Virus record (IMG/VR): IMGVR_UViG_3300044621_001585
Coordinates: 1 to 38,479 of that record
Source: a virus
DNA: 38,479 nt
Direction: 5' to 3' (one strand)
Shown: positions 7,676 to 16,951 of the stretch, in pieces
Layout of the letters: every line of letters starts with the position of its first letter
Position numbering within the stretch: position 1 is the stretch's first letter
Notes under the pieces: generated by a model
What the model was told of the DNA's origin: nothing
The model's database searches: none
What the model saw: the letters and a program-made list of their open reading frames with translations, nothing else
Program-made: the position numbers and the translations under genes

Positions 7676-10270
7676 GTGCCTGTCGTCGGCACCAACTATC
7701 AGCAAGCGATCCGGTTTCGCGTCCCGTACGTTCGACGAACCGCGACCGGTGCCGCGCCTGTCACGTTCAACACGTTCTTCTTCGGTAGCTCTTCGGACAG
7801 CGTCACGACGAGCCCGCCGAGAGTCACAGCGGCCGTCCCAACTCCGGTCATGCCGCTGCTGTACCGCTACCAGGGGACAGCAACACAAGGGCTTGGTGAA
7901 CCACCGACACCGGGCTCGTCAGCGTGGGGATCTGTTGGTGTCGCAACCGGCGGCAAGTACGACCCCCCGGCACTCGACAACATCCTGACCGGCACTTCGA
8001 CGATCGGGTCGCGTTCTGTCGAAACGCTCCGGTTCCGCGACGCGCTCGCGGGCGGGGCACCCCGCTGGGATCTCGCTCTTGGCGCGCAACCCGACAGGCT
8101 GTTACCGACACGACTCACTGGGCCGTACTCGTTGCGGTTCTACTTTCGGATCCCGAACGACACCATCGGCAGCTATCCGCTTGTCAGTTTCTACAACCAG
8201 GGTTCGCTCGAATACTGGTTGTTGACGTTCTACGACGCGACAAACAAGAACCGCCCGTTCTTCGGCACCGGCCTCACCGGTCAAGCTCCTGCTCTGACCC
8301 CGGCGAGTGGCTGGTTCCGTTGCGAAATCCAAGTCGACCCGGACCGGTCACCGAAAGTTGTTACCCGCTACTACGCGGCTGACTCGGCAACTGTTCAACA
8401 GTCGCTCACCGCGAACCCGACGAACACAACGATCGACATGGTTCGGATCGGGGCGCACACGGCAGCGAACCTGTCTGGTTCCGAACTCCAGTTCACCGAT
8501 TTCGAGATTTATTCGGACTACACGCTCGGCGGGCAGTTCACCTCGAACCCGGCAAGTCCAACAGCAGCGTCGACCACCGCGACCGGAGCGCCTGCGTCGA
8601 ACCAGACGATCGACGCGAAGTTCAACTACAACTCGGCGACGAACAGTTCGCTTCCCGGCGCAACCCTGGTTGACGGCACCGACTACACGACGCTCATCAA
8701 CCAGCATTACACGACCGCTCAAACGTTCGGCCGGCAGTTCACCTTGTATCAGCCGACCGGCACCCCGCCTGCGGGTGGTTGGCCGGTTGTCGTGTGGGCG
8801 CACTCCGGGTTCTTCCGGTCGGGTTCACGCGCCGATCTGCCGCCAGCCTGGCGCGACGACCTTCTTGCCGCCGGTTACGCCGTCGCAACGATCTCGTATG
8901 TCCGCACATCGGTTGATGCGAACCCGACGTACGACCCTTACGGGACCGCTGACCCGTTGGCAACCCCGGCGAACAGTCCCGGTTTCGGCCGTTACCCGTC
9001 GATGATCCTTGATTACAAGCGGGCCGCGGCGTTCATCAGGGACAACGCTTCGACGGCGTCGGGCGGCAACAACACCTACCCGAATCTGAACGGTCAACGG
9101 CTCATCGCGACCGGTTTCTCCGCAGGCGGCTACCTGGCGTTGGCAGCAGCAACAACCCGTAACCTCGGTTTCGACCGCCAAGGCAACGAACTGTCGCTCG
9201 CGAAAGCAGCAGCAGCCGGCCGACCGTGGGCCGACGGCTACACGGGCTCCGACCCCGAGTTCCTGGGGGCGTTCGTGTACGCCGCCCCAATCGACCTCGA
9301 CCGGGCAGCAGCGTGGGATCCGACCCGCCCCGAGAACGGCAGTTTCATCAACACTGCGTACCGGGCGTTCCAAGGGTTGTTGAACATCGGGACAACCATC
9401 GCGCCACCCGCCCCGCACACAACCATCGCTGCCTTCATCGCTGCGAACGCCGCGAACGTCCCACCGATCGCGTATGTGCGTGGCGCATCCGACTATCTCG
9501 TCCACTGGGAACACCAGCAGGTACTCGCCGACGCGATGAAAGCCGCTGGGCTCGAATCGAACTACCTGGAAGTTGTCACCCCGAACATTCACAACCGGGC
9601 GAACCTCATCTACGACCGCGAAACCGACATCGGGATCATCAACGGGATCGCAGGGAACACCGGCAGTGACGCTTCGGTCACAACAACCGCTCCGACAGTC
9701 ACAGCGACCGTTCCCGAAGTGTCCACGCTGGTTGTGCAGAACCGTTCGGTCGAAACAACCTCACCGGCCGCGTTCTTCAACGTTCCAGAAGACAACGATC
9801 CTTTCGTTCAGCAGAACCGTACGGTCAATCCAGACGCCCTAACCGTTGGGTTCTCAACGTCAGCTACCGGTTCGGTGTCCGGTGCCGTCGAGGTGACACC
9901 AACTCCACCGGTTGTCACGGTCACTGTCCCCAATTCCGGTGCCCAAATCCAACAGGACCGTTCGGTCACACCGACCCCACCAGCAGTCAACCTGTCGACT
10001 TCTGCTACCGGTTCGGTATCCGGCGACGTTTCGGTCGACGTTTCGGCTGTTTCGATCACGTTCACTGCTGCGGCTACAGCTCTGGTTCAACAGGACCGGC
10101 CGATCACACCGATCCCGCCGTCTGTCGGGATGGTTGTTGTTCAACCAGCAGTCGAAGTAACACAGATCCCGATCCTTGTCGGCACCGGTCGTATCACCGG
10201 TCTATGGATCGGCAACCAGACGGTTTCAAGGGTGTACGTTGGGTCGAACCTGATTTGGAGCAACAACTGA
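7676..10270 (+). CDS. Tail-spike-like protein with alpha/beta-hydrolase (esterase) domain
   Basis: 864 residues from GTG 7676. Three parts are visible. Residues about 60-285 form a beta-rich lectin-like (ConA/LamG-type) region ([24 protein letters not shown]). Residues about 340-660 form an alpha/beta-hydrolase: oxyanion-type WAHSG (H376), nucleophile elbow G480-F-S482-A-G484, acid D606 (GASD) and H639 (PNIHN), a full Ser-Asp-His triad. Residues about 670-835 carry four imperfect copies of a QQ(D/N)R...TPxPP motif, and the end ([19 protein letters not shown]) resembles fibre C-termini. It probably de-esterifies or deacetylates a host surface polymer. A true secreted lipase is less likely because the domain is embedded between beta-rich parts. 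Confidence 0.85.
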   Translation: MPVVGTNYQQAIRFRVPYVRRTATGAAPVTFNTFFFGSSSDSVTTSPPRVTAAVPTPVMPLLYRYQGTATQGLGEPPTPGSSAWGSVGVATGGKYDPPALDNILTGTSTIGSRSVETLRFRDALAGGAPRWDLALGAQPDRLLPTRLTGPYSLRFYFRIPNDTIGSYPLVSFYNQGSLEYWLLTFYDATNKNRPFFGTGLTGQAPALTPASGWFRCEIQVDPDRSPKVVTRYYAADSATVQQSLTANPTNTTIDMVRIGAHTAANLSGSELQFTDFEIYSDYTLGGQFTSNPASPTAASTTATGAPASNQTIDAKFNYNSATNSSLPGATLVDGTDYTTLINQHYTTAQTFGRQFTLYQPTGTPPAGGWPVVVWAHSGFFRSGSRADLPPAWRDDLLAAGYAVATISYVRTSVDANPTYDPYGTADPLATPANSPGFGRYPSMILDYKRAAAFIRDNASTASGGNNTYPNLNGQRLIATGFSAGGYLALAAATTRNLGFDRQGNELSLAKAAAAGRPWADGYTGSDPEFLGAFVYAAPIDLDRAAAWDPTRPENGSFINTAYRAFQGLLNIGTTIAPPAPHTTIAAFIAANAANVPPIAYVRGASDYLVHWEHQQVLADAMKAAGLESNYLEVVTPNIHNRANLIYDRETDIGIINGIAGNTGSDASVTTTAPTVTATVPEVSTLVVQNRSVETTSPAAFFNVPEDNDPFVQQNRTVNPDALTVGFSTSATGSVSGAVEVTPTPPVVTVTVPNSGAQIQQDRSVTPTPPAVNLSTSATGSVSGDVSVDVSAVSITFTAAATALVQQDRPITPIPPSVGMVVVQPAVEVTQIPILVGTGRITGLWIGNQTVSRVYVGSNLIWSNN

Positions 10271-11046
10271 TGCCCATTTCCTACGATCCGCCCCCTTCAG
10301 GCGGCACCGCTCCCGCTGACATCCAAGCTGCTGTCAACGCATGGTTGACTGCGAATCCTCCTGGTATCCCGAACCATTCAGCGTTGCCTGACCGGTTGAC
10401 GAACGGTCACCCTGGTTCTGTCGTGACGTTGACACCGCCGTCGGGCACCGGTTTGTTGCCGAACACTGTCAACAATGTCCAAGCGTTCCTCACCGCGATC
10501 GACGCTGTTCCGCTCGGCACCGGGCTTCCCGGCCCGCAAGGGTCGCAAGGGTCGCAAGGACCGGTCGGTCCTGCTGGCCCCGCTGGTCCCGCTGGGGCAC
10601 AAGGACCGATCGGTAACACTGGGTCACAAGGCCCGGTTGGTGCCACTGGTGCCACTGGTGCGGCAGGAGCTACCGGTCCTGCTGGTGCGACGGGTCCCGC
10701 CGGTCCCGCCGGTCCTGCCGGTCCCGCCGGCACGAACGGCACAAACGGTGCGAACGGTTTGTCGGCCTACCAGGTCGCGCAGAACAACGGGTTTCTCGGC
10801 AACCAAACCCAATGGCTCGCTTCGCTTGTCGGCACCCCCGGCGTCCAGGGACCCCAAGGTGATCAAGGTGTGCCCGGCCCGATCGGCGAAACCGGTCCGA
10901 CCGGCCCGCCGGGTGTGTCGATCACTGACAGCGAAGTGGTTGCTGCCCGTTCGACGTTCCCGACGCTCGGCGCTCGACTCGATTCGATCCAAACCAGCGG
11001 TTCGACCCCAGGTGTTGTCACCGCGACAGTGCAGGAGATTGTCTGA
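10270..11046 (+). CDS. Collagen-like tail fibre protein
   Basis: 258 residues from ATG 10270, coupled to the previous stop (TGATG); a longer in-frame start at 10204 lies inside the upstream gene. Residues 1-75 repeat the docking domain of the gene at 5844 ([17 protein letters not shown]). Residues about 85-160 and 190-217 are Gly-X-Y collagen repeats, rich in [12 protein letters not shown] and GPQGDQ. Between them lies [20 protein letters not shown], a helical module typical of collagen-bearing fibres. The product is expected to form a trimeric rod at the tail. Ends in a one-base overlap with the next gene. Confidence 0.9.
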   Translation: MPISYDPPPSGGTAPADIQAAVNAWLTANPPGIPNHSALPDRLTNGHPGSVVTLTPPSGTGLLPNTVNNVQAFLTAIDAVPLGTGLPGPQGSQGSQGPVGPAGPAGPAGAQGPIGNTGSQGPVGATGATGAAGATGPAGATGPAGPAGPAGPAGTNGTNGANGLSAYQVAQNNGFLGNQTQWLASLVGTPGVQGPQGDQGVPGPIGETGPTGPPGVSITDSEVVAARSTFPTLGARLDSIQTSGSTPGVVTATVQEIV

Positions 11047-12137
11047 TGCCCAACGAGATCCCACCGAACAACATCGTTGCCGGCGACACCCGGCACGTCT
11101 TGTTCCACAACAACATCAGCGACGTGTTGACGAACCATCTGTCGCGCCTCGGTGTGCTGGAGAACAACCAGCTTGTCGTCAAGGGCACGGTGTCGTCCGA
11201 GTCGAACCTGCCGGCTGTCGGCACTCCCGGCGACTTGTACTTCGTCGGAAACGAAGGCGATCTGTACGGCTGGGATCCGACAAGCGGAACGTTCAAGTTC
11301 CTTCAGAACTTGTCGGGCCCCACCGGGCTCACCGGCACACCCGGCACGATCGTCGGGTTGCTCAGCACCGGCCAGAACCCGCCGGTCGGTTCGCCGTACG
11401 GTTCGCTCTGGTTCGTCGCGAACACCGCTCTTCCGAACCCGACGGTCACCCCGGCGTTCGTCGGTTCGACCGCGAAGTGGGTTGGTTCGACAACCAGCAC
11501 GACGATCTCGGTGCCGAACACAGGTGTGCAGAACGGCGACATCGGTGTGATGGCTGTCGCGTTCTCGACAACGAACACGTTGCACACCCCCGCGCCGGCC
11601 GGCTGGACGTTGATCGAAACGGTGCGCGACACGAACTTCTCGGCGTTCCTGTTCGTCAAGGAGATGGCGGTGTCCGATTCGTCGTTCACGATCGCTCAGC
11701 CTGACGGCACCGGTTACCGCAAGGCGGCGTCGATGATGGTGTTCCGCAACGTCCGGTTGAACACGTCGCCGGTCGCGCCGCACGCCCGTTCCACATTGAA
11801 CGTGAGTACCGCGTCGAACACCCAGGCGATCCCGACGGTCGCGACGACAGTCACGTCGATGCTCGCAACGTTCTGGTTGGAACGCCAAGGCACATCGGTC
11901 GGGTACACCGCTGGCGGCACCGGGTTCACTGCACCGTCGGCGTTCACGAAGGCGAACGGCGAAGGGATCAACACCGAAACCGGTACGTCGTCGGCGTCGT
12001 CGGTCATCGGTGCGTACGACCTCACTGAACGGGCGACAGGCACGATCCCGTCGGGTTCGCCGACATGGACCCGTGAGAACCTTGGTTCGCCCACTACGAA
12101 CAACGTCGTGTTCACCGTGGCGCTAGAGGCTCTGTAA
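11046..12137 (+). CDS. Tail fibre or virion surface protein
   Basis: 363 residues from ATG 11046, coupled to the collagen-like gene (TGATG). The N-terminus contains helical NNISDVLTNHLSRLGVLENN and then a beta motif common in fibre proteins (LPAVGTPGDLYFVGNEGDLYGW). One short collagen-like stretch (SGPTGLTGTPGT) follows at about residue 95. Residues 140-363 form a Thr/Ser-rich beta sandwich (PAPAGWTLIETVRDTNFSAFLF), a design seen in phage receptor-binding proteins. No enzyme motif. Likely the distal part of the fibre. Confidence 0.8.
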   Translation: MPNEIPPNNIVAGDTRHVLFHNNISDVLTNHLSRLGVLENNQLVVKGTVSSESNLPAVGTPGDLYFVGNEGDLYGWDPTSGTFKFLQNLSGPTGLTGTPGTIVGLLSTGQNPPVGSPYGSLWFVANTALPNPTVTPAFVGSTAKWVGSTTSTTISVPNTGVQNGDIGVMAVAFSTTNTLHTPAPAGWTLIETVRDTNFSAFLFVKEMAVSDSSFTIAQPDGTGYRKAASMMVFRNVRLNTSPVAPHARSTLNVSTASNTQAIPTVATTVTSMLATFWLERQGTSVGYTAGGTGFTAPSAFTKANGEGINTETGTSSASSVIGAYDLTERATGTIPSGSPTWTRENLGSPTTNNVVFTVALEAL

Positions 12138-14071
12138 TGCCTGTCAGGTTGTGGACCGACACCGGTTGGGTCGACGGCAACGTTGTCATGTCGAACGGTT
12201 CCGGCGGCACTGTCGCCGGGGAGATCCGCGCGTGGCCGTGGCTGCCCGGTGTCAACCTGGTGAACCAGCTCATCTACCCGGCGTTCGCGGCGGTGCGACT
12301 CGGTCACAACGAAGCGAACGACGGGACACCGTTCGCGGCGAACGCTTTGTACACGTCGGAAACCCTTGAGTCGTTGCGGCCGCGGATCCTCGGCCATGTG
12401 AACCTGCGGGTGTTGTCGACCGGTGAACTCGTTTCGTCGTTCGCTGACACAGTGTCGGCAACCGCTGTGTCGGCAACCACTGCTACGACATGGAACACGC
12501 GGACAGTCGCGTCGCCGGTTGGTGGCGCAGCGCAACCCGCCGGGTTCTGGGCAAACGCGACGTACCCGACGAAGTCGATCGCTACCGAATGGGCCGGCAA
12601 GCAGATCCTTGTCGCCGAGCTGTCTGTCGGCACCGCCCGCGATCCTCTCAAGTCGTGGGTTGCGGCGAACCAGGCGCAAGGGTCGACGATCGCGTTGTCG
12701 TCGGTGTACGCCGACTGTACGAACATGGCGGCTGCCGGGCTGTACACGGTGTGGCAGCCTTCGACGTTCCCCGGTGATTCCGGCAACGCGACGTACGCTG
12801 CTGCTGCTGCTGCCGGCATATGGGGTGTGTACATCGCTGCTGGGACCGTGACGAAGCAGATGTGCGACGCCGCGAAGGCAGCCGGGTTGAAGGTGTGGTC
12901 CGGGCAGTTCACCACCCCAGCAGCCGCGTCCGCTGCGGTAGCTCTCGGTGTCGACGTTGTTCTCACTCCGAACCCGACAACGGTCGCGCCTGCAACGGGA
13001 CCGTTCCCGGTGAACCAGACGATCACCCACGGGTACACCTGGGCGTCCGGGTCGAGTGGCCAGTACAACCCCGACTACATGATCAACACTGTCGGGTTGC
13101 GCGCCCCCCAGGTGATCCGCAGTTACAACGCAGGGAACCTCGGGTCGGACACGCCTGCGTCACGGCTCGCACTCGGCTACCCGGTGTCTCTGTCGTGGAA
13201 GCCTGACGAAGCAACGTTCGGCACCAGCTACAACGCGGTGTGGCGCACCACCGCCGAAACATGGATCCGTGCGAACGTCCCGAAGTCCACGAAGGTGTTC
13301 CTCACCGCGCATCACGAACCGGAAGGGCCGTGGCCGTTCCCTTCGACCGACGGTTCCGACTGGCAGCGACGCTGGAAGATCGGTCAGAACCAGGTGACAC
13401 AGATGTGCCGGAACCTTCGGTTGGAAGGCTGGGACATTTGGGGTATGCCGATCCTGTGCGACTGGCTCGACTACTGGAACGACGGCCATTCCTTCTCCGG
13501 GTGGGCTCCAACCGACGGGTCGTTCGATGTCGACATCATGGGTTGGGACGCCTACCCGATGGGCAACACGGCTTCGGGTCGAGCTCGGATCGGTCGACTC
13601 AAGATGACCGCCGATTTCGTGCGGGCACCGTACGCGTACCCGTACAACCCGGCGACGTTCAAGGGTGCCGACGGGCGCAACGACATCTACGCGACAACTC
13701 GCAAGCTCGCGAAGCATTCGTTGGATCTGTCAGCGGCGTTGGGTCGCGAAGTGCCGTGGGCGAACCTCGAAGTCGGTTTGATCCGCGGTGATGTCACTGG
13801 CACCCCGCCGGCTGCCCGCCCGACAACCGGCAGCCCGACCGACGGCACGTCCGACACCCGCTACTGGTACACGCTCGAACAGCGAGCCCAATGGTTCCGT
13901 GATTACGGCAACGATCTGTACACCCTTCCGGCGCAAGGGTTGCCGGCCCCGCTGTTCGTCACTTGGTACTTCAACGGTGGATGCATGGTGTTCGCGAACG
14001 AAGGCACAGCCGTCGCTGCGATCAACCAGACGTTGGACCGGTCGGTGCCGATCAACTGGCCGCGAGCCTGA
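12137..14071 (+). CDS. Tail-associated glycoside hydrolase-like protein with GDPD-like segment
   Basis: 644 residues from ATG 12137. Residues about 220-290 resemble the C-terminal half of a glycerophosphodiester phosphodiesterase barrel (AKAAGLKVWSGQFTTPAAAS, then ALGVDVVLTPNP), but the catalytic N-terminal HRG motif is not seen, so activity is doubtful. Residues about 340-640 look like a clan GH-A (alpha/beta)8 glycosidase: LTAHHEPEG with candidate acid/base E394 or E396, FDVDIMGWDAYP, and ANLEVG with candidate nucleophile E545. The gene closes the adhesin module, so the enzyme probably cuts host wall or capsule glycan. The exact GH family cannot be set by eye. Confidence 0.75.
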   Translation: MPVRLWTDTGWVDGNVVMSNGSGGTVAGEIRAWPWLPGVNLVNQLIYPAFAAVRLGHNEANDGTPFAANALYTSETLESLRPRILGHVNLRVLSTGELVSSFADTVSATAVSATTATTWNTRTVASPVGGAAQPAGFWANATYPTKSIATEWAGKQILVAELSVGTARDPLKSWVAANQAQGSTIALSSVYADCTNMAAAGLYTVWQPSTFPGDSGNATYAAAAAAGIWGVYIAAGTVTKQMCDAAKAAGLKVWSGQFTTPAAASAAVALGVDVVLTPNPTTVAPATGPFPVNQTITHGYTWASGSSGQYNPDYMINTVGLRAPQVIRSYNAGNLGSDTPASRLALGYPVSLSWKPDEATFGTSYNAVWRTTAETWIRANVPKSTKVFLTAHHEPEGPWPFPSTDGSDWQRRWKIGQNQVTQMCRNLRLEGWDIWGMPILCDWLDYWNDGHSFSGWAPTDGSFDVDIMGWDAYPMGNTASGRARIGRLKMTADFVRAPYAYPYNPATFKGADGRNDIYATTRKLAKHSLDLSAALGREVPWANLEVGLIRGDVTGTPPAARPTTGSPTDGTSDTRYWYTLEQRAQWFRDYGNDLYTLPAQGLPAPLFVTWYFNGGCMVFANEGTAVAAINQTLDRSVPINWPRA

Positions 14072-14099
14072 CGTTCCCTCTTTGCCATCTCCCTACCGC

Positions 14100-14105
14100 T
14101 ACACT
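14100..14105 (+). promoter_or_regulatory. -10 box before the tiny basic protein gene
   Basis: TACACT ends the 16-base block 14090-14105 that is identical to 3510-3525. Here the start codon is 30 nt downstream and has its own Shine-Dalgarno, so the transcript is not leaderless. A promoter is likely because the block is intergenic and conserved. Confidence 0.5.
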
Positions 14106-14135
14106 GACTCTTGACCCATCACACAGGAGGCAGCC

Positions 14136-14273
14136 ATGCCGCAGGGACACAAGGCCAAGACGGGCAACGCTCCGATCCGCAAGGTCGGCCACACGAACGG
14201 TTCGCGCTACGGCCAGGACGGTTCGGCGAAGGTGCGGGGCTCGAACTCGGGCTCCGAGAACACCTACAAGTGA
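14136..14273 (+). CDS. Tiny basic Gly/Ser-rich protein (45 residues)
   Basis: Reading from ATG 14136 gives MPQGHKAKTGNAPIRKVGHT and continues, with Gly, Ser, Lys and Arg dominating, to YK then TGA 14271. It has the strong site AGGAGG (14125-14130) and its own candidate promoter, and a 14-bp hairpin follows the stop. This suggests high expression of a small, basic, probably disordered protein. Its place just before the scaffold and capsid genes suggests a head component or nucleic-acid binder. No family recognised. Confidence 0.7.
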   Translation: MPQGHKAKTGNAPIRKVGHTNGSRYGQDGSAKVRGSNSGSENTYK

Positions 14274-14279
14274 CCTGAC

Positions 14280-14319
14280 CCCCCACCTACCTTTGTGACC
14301 CCCCGAAGGTAGGTGGGGG
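14280..14319 (+). terminator. Strong 14-bp hairpin after the tiny basic gene
   Basis: CCCCCACCTACCTT (14280-14293) and AAGGTAGGTGGGGG (14306-14319) pair perfectly with a 12-nt loop. The start of the left arm lies 6 nt after the stop at 14273. No U-tract follows (TAAAGGGTTT), so it may be a weak terminator, a processing site or an mRNA 3'-end stabiliser rather than a full intrinsic terminator. Confidence 0.6.
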
Positions 14320-14346
14320 TAAAGGGTTTCGACGAGAGGAACCAGC

Positions 14347-14769
14347 ATGGCTTCAGGCACCCGACAGACCAACACTGCGGACGAACAGCTCCGCAAGCTG
14401 CTGCCGATGATCACGGAGCTGAAGCTCTCCGAAGACGCCGACCCGGATTTCGTCACCGAACTGGAAACCCGTGTCATCTCGAAGATCCGCGAGCCGTTGG
14501 ACCGAGCGAACGCGTTGTCTCAGGCGGCGCAGCAGATGGGTGGAGCGGCGGCTGGAGGGGCTGGTGGGGCGGCAATGGGAAGCGCGATGGGGATGATGGA
14601 CCCCGCCGCTTCTGCCGCTCCCACCACCGAAGCAGCCGGCATGCCGATCGAAATGCTGGCCCAGGTGCTCGCCTCTCAGGCACCCCAGGCAGTTCCTCAG
14701 CGCGGCCTCCAGCCGTCACCCGCAATGCCGCCGCCCGACGAGCTGCGGCGCATCCTCACCCCTCAGTAA
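14347..14769 (+). CDS. Hypothetical protein before scaffold
   Basis: 140 residues from ATG 14347 with GAGAGGAACC upstream. The N-terminal half is charged and helical (DEQLRKLLPMITELKLSED), the middle is Gly/Ala/Met-rich (GGAAAGGAGGAAMGSAMGMM, residues 65-84), and the C-terminus is Pro/Gln-rich. The design resembles head-assembly accessory proteins, and the gene sits just ahead of the scaffold. No enzymatic motif. Function is not known; a role in capsid assembly is inferred from position. Confidence 0.7.
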   Translation: MASGTRQTNTADEQLRKLLPMITELKLSEDADPDFVTELETRVISKIREPLDRANALSQAAQQMGGAAAGGAGGAAMGSAMGMMDPAASAAPTTEAAGMPIEMLAQVLASQAPQAVPQRGLQPSPAMPPPDELRRILTPQ

Positions 14770-14781
14770 CGGAGGAACCCC

Positions 14782-15831
14782 ATGACCACCCCTGAAGCAT
14801 CCACCGATCAGTCCGACGCGTCCGACATCGAACCCGACCCGGTCGGGCAGATCACCCCGGCGTTCAACGAAGACGATCTGCGTTCCCACTTCGAGCCCGA
14901 CCCCGACCCCGAGCCGGAACCCGACCCGGAACCGGAACCCGAGCCGATCGCAGCGGAGGACCCCAGTGACCCTTCGGAGCCCTCGCCGGAACCCGCGGTG
15001 GAGGTGGAGGAACCGGTTCCCGCAGCCGACCACACCGCCCCGGAACCCGAACGGCCTGCCACGCCCGACCCCACCGCGGACCCACGAACCGCGACCATTG
15101 AGATCGGTGGCACCACCTATCTGTTGAGCGACGTTCAGGCGCAGTTGGAGTGGGCTCGTTCGCTCACCCCGGACCAGGCGGCAAGGGTCGCGACAGCGTT
15201 GACCGACCCTTCCCCCCAGGTCGCTCCACCCGTTGAACCCGCTCAGCCTGTTGCTGCCAGCCCCCAGTTCGATCCCGACGAGTTCGTCGACCCGCAACTC
15301 GCCCAGTACGTCCAGCAGCAGCTCGCTGAACGCGACGACGAGATCGCTCGCCTTCGGCAGATCGAAGAGCAGCGAGCCAACGTCGAGTTCGCCGATCAGC
15401 AAACCCGGATCGAACAGTCTTGGCGGGTCACCCAGTCGACGGTCGCTGAGCAGTACGGGTTGTCGGACATCGAAATGTCGGCGCTCACTTCGACGATGGA
15501 ACGGTCCGGGATCGTCGCGTTCCTCGCGCAGCGCGACGGGATCGCCGATCCCGAAGCGTTGTTCCGCACGGCGTACGAGCAGACCTACTGGACGACACCG
15601 GAGTTCCGCGACCGGGCGATCCAAGCGACCGCGCAGCAGACCGCGAACGAAGCAGCTCAGCGCGCGGCTGAAGCAACCCAAGCTCAGCAGGACCGCAAGA
15701 CCCGCGCTGCTGCGCTCACGGGTGGCGGCGGAACCCCTCCATCTCGTCAGCCGGCACCTGCTCCGTCGTCCAGTCAGGACCGGTTGGCAGCTCTCGCTGA
15801 AGGGATCCGACAGGGCATGTCCACCAACTGA
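14782..15831 (+). CDS. Scaffolding protein
   Basis: 349 residues from ATG 14782 with a strong GGAGG site. Residues about 10-80 are extremely acidic with Pro-Asp/Pro-Glu repeats (DPDPEPEPDPEPEPEP). The middle and C-terminal parts are helical and Gln/Glu-rich (ARLRQIEEQRANVEFADQQT, AIQATAQQTANEAAQRAAEA), and the tail is Lys/Arg-bearing and polar. This acid-rich, coiled-coil design directly before the major capsid gene is the usual form of a phage scaffold, which organises coat subunits and then leaves the head. No protease motif is seen. Confidence 0.8.
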   Translation: MTTPEASTDQSDASDIEPDPVGQITPAFNEDDLRSHFEPDPDPEPEPDPEPEPEPIAAEDPSDPSEPSPEPAVEVEEPVPAADHTAPEPERPATPDPTADPRTATIEIGGTTYLLSDVQAQLEWARSLTPDQAARVATALTDPSPQVAPPVEPAQPVAASPQFDPDEFVDPQLAQYVQQQLAERDDEIARLRQIEEQRANVEFADQQTRIEQSWRVTQSTVAEQYGLSDIEMSALTSTMERSGIVAFLAQRDGIADPEALFRTAYEQTYWTTPEFRDRAIQATAQQTANEAAQRAAEATQAQQDRKTRAAALTGGGGTPPSRQPAPAPSSSQDRLAALAEGIRQGMSTN

Positions 15832-15844
15832 CCCTTTCTGCCCC

Positions 15845-15850
15845 TACACT
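15845..15850 (+). promoter_or_regulatory. -10 box in the capsid gene leader
   Basis: TACACT occurs in the 103-nt gap between scaffold and capsid genes, preceded by CCCC and by CTGACC (15828-15833). It resembles the boxes at 3520 and 14100. It would give the capsid mRNA a leader of about 80 nt, ending in a GGGAGG ribosome binding site. Confidence 0.4.
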
Positions 15851-15934
15851 TCACTTATTCCTCTCCCCTGGGGTCTTCCAATCCAGATCCGACCTCACCC
15901 TTCAAACCGGTGAGTCCCCCAGTGGGAGGAATCC

Positions 15935-16915
15935 ATGCCAGCGACCGCCATCGGCGTCGACACCGTGTCAGCCCTGTCTCGGCAGTACGTCATGCCCGAG
16001 ATCGTGGACGCTGTGTACGACTCGAACGTCCTGTTCCACCGGCTCACCAAGGCCAACAAGAAGGTCATCCAGGGCGGCACCCACATCGAGGTGCCCATCC
16101 AGTACGCCCGTCCGAACAACGCGCAGGCGTACTCGGGCTACGACGTGCTGAACACCGCTCCGTTCGACGTGATCCGCAACGCGGTGTTCGACTGGAAGCA
16201 GTACGCCACCCTCGTCACCGTCGATGGTCTGACGCTGATCAAGACCGACAACCCGGAAGCGATCGCCCAGCTCATCAAGACGCAGTTCGAGCTGGCGAAG
16301 GCCGACTTCGTCCACGTCCTCGGCACCGACCTGTACCGGGGCAACGCTTCGGACCCGGACCGGCTGACCGGTCTGTCGCAGGCCGTCGCCGCATCCGGCA
16401 CCTACGGTGGCTTGAACCATTCGAACACGTTCTGGCAGTCCAAGATCGACAACAGCACGGCGCTCGGTTCGATCAGCCTGGACACCCTCCAGACGATCTT
16501 CTCGCAGCTCACGATCGGTCGTGAGTCCCCGACGCTGATGATCGGTCGGCGTCCCGTCTACAACCGTCTGTGGAACCTGATCTACGGCACCAGCGGTGCG
16601 AACGTCCAGATCAACGTGCCCGCAGGCGGCGCAGACGAACTGCTCGCCACCGCCGGCTTCACGAACATCCTGTTCAACAACGTGCCGCTCGTCATGGACT
16701 CGCAGGTGGACGCTTCCACCGGCACCCCCACCAACGGCAAGCTGTACATGCTGAACGAGAACTGGTTCGAGCTGGCAGTGTCTCCCCGCGCCGACATGGC
16801 GATGGAGGACTTCGTCACGCCGCACGACCAGGACGCCATGACCGCGAAGATCCTGTTCGCGGGTGAGCTGATCTGCAAGAACCCCCGCCTCCAGGGCGCT
16901 TTCACGGCGCTCTGA
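15935..16915 (+). CDS. Major capsid protein
   Basis: 326 residues from ATG 15935, preceded by GTGGGAGGAATCC, a strong ribosome binding site. The sequence has the layout of HK97-fold coat proteins: an N-terminal arm (LSRQYVMPEIVDAVYDSN), an extended loop with KKVIQGGTHIEVPIQY, a helical spine (LIKTQFELAKADFVHVLGTD), and a C-terminal A-domain ending in DMAMEDFVTPHDQ and LICKNPRLQGAF. Position after the scaffold and the optimised, strongly biased codons support a highly expressed coat. It has its own candidate promoter. No protease domain, so no sign of autoprocessing. Confidence 0.9.
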   Translation: MPATAIGVDTVSALSRQYVMPEIVDAVYDSNVLFHRLTKANKKVIQGGTHIEVPIQYARPNNAQAYSGYDVLNTAPFDVIRNAVFDWKQYATLVTVDGLTLIKTDNPEAIAQLIKTQFELAKADFVHVLGTDLYRGNASDPDRLTGLSQAVAASGTYGGLNHSNTFWQSKIDNSTALGSISLDTLQTIFSQLTIGRESPTLMIGRRPVYNRLWNLIYGTSGANVQINVPAGGADELLATAGFTNILFNNVPLVMDSQVDASTGTPTNGKLYMLNENWFELAVSPRADMAMEDFVTPHDQDAMTAKILFAGELICKNPRLQGAFTAL

Positions 16916-16951
16916 TCCGGCCCACAAACCTTCGAGAGAAGAGGAACCTTC

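Noticed and set aside
10520-10900. Apparent tandem DNA repeats
   Set aside because: They are the codons of the collagen-like Gly-X-Y protein, not a separate repeat element.
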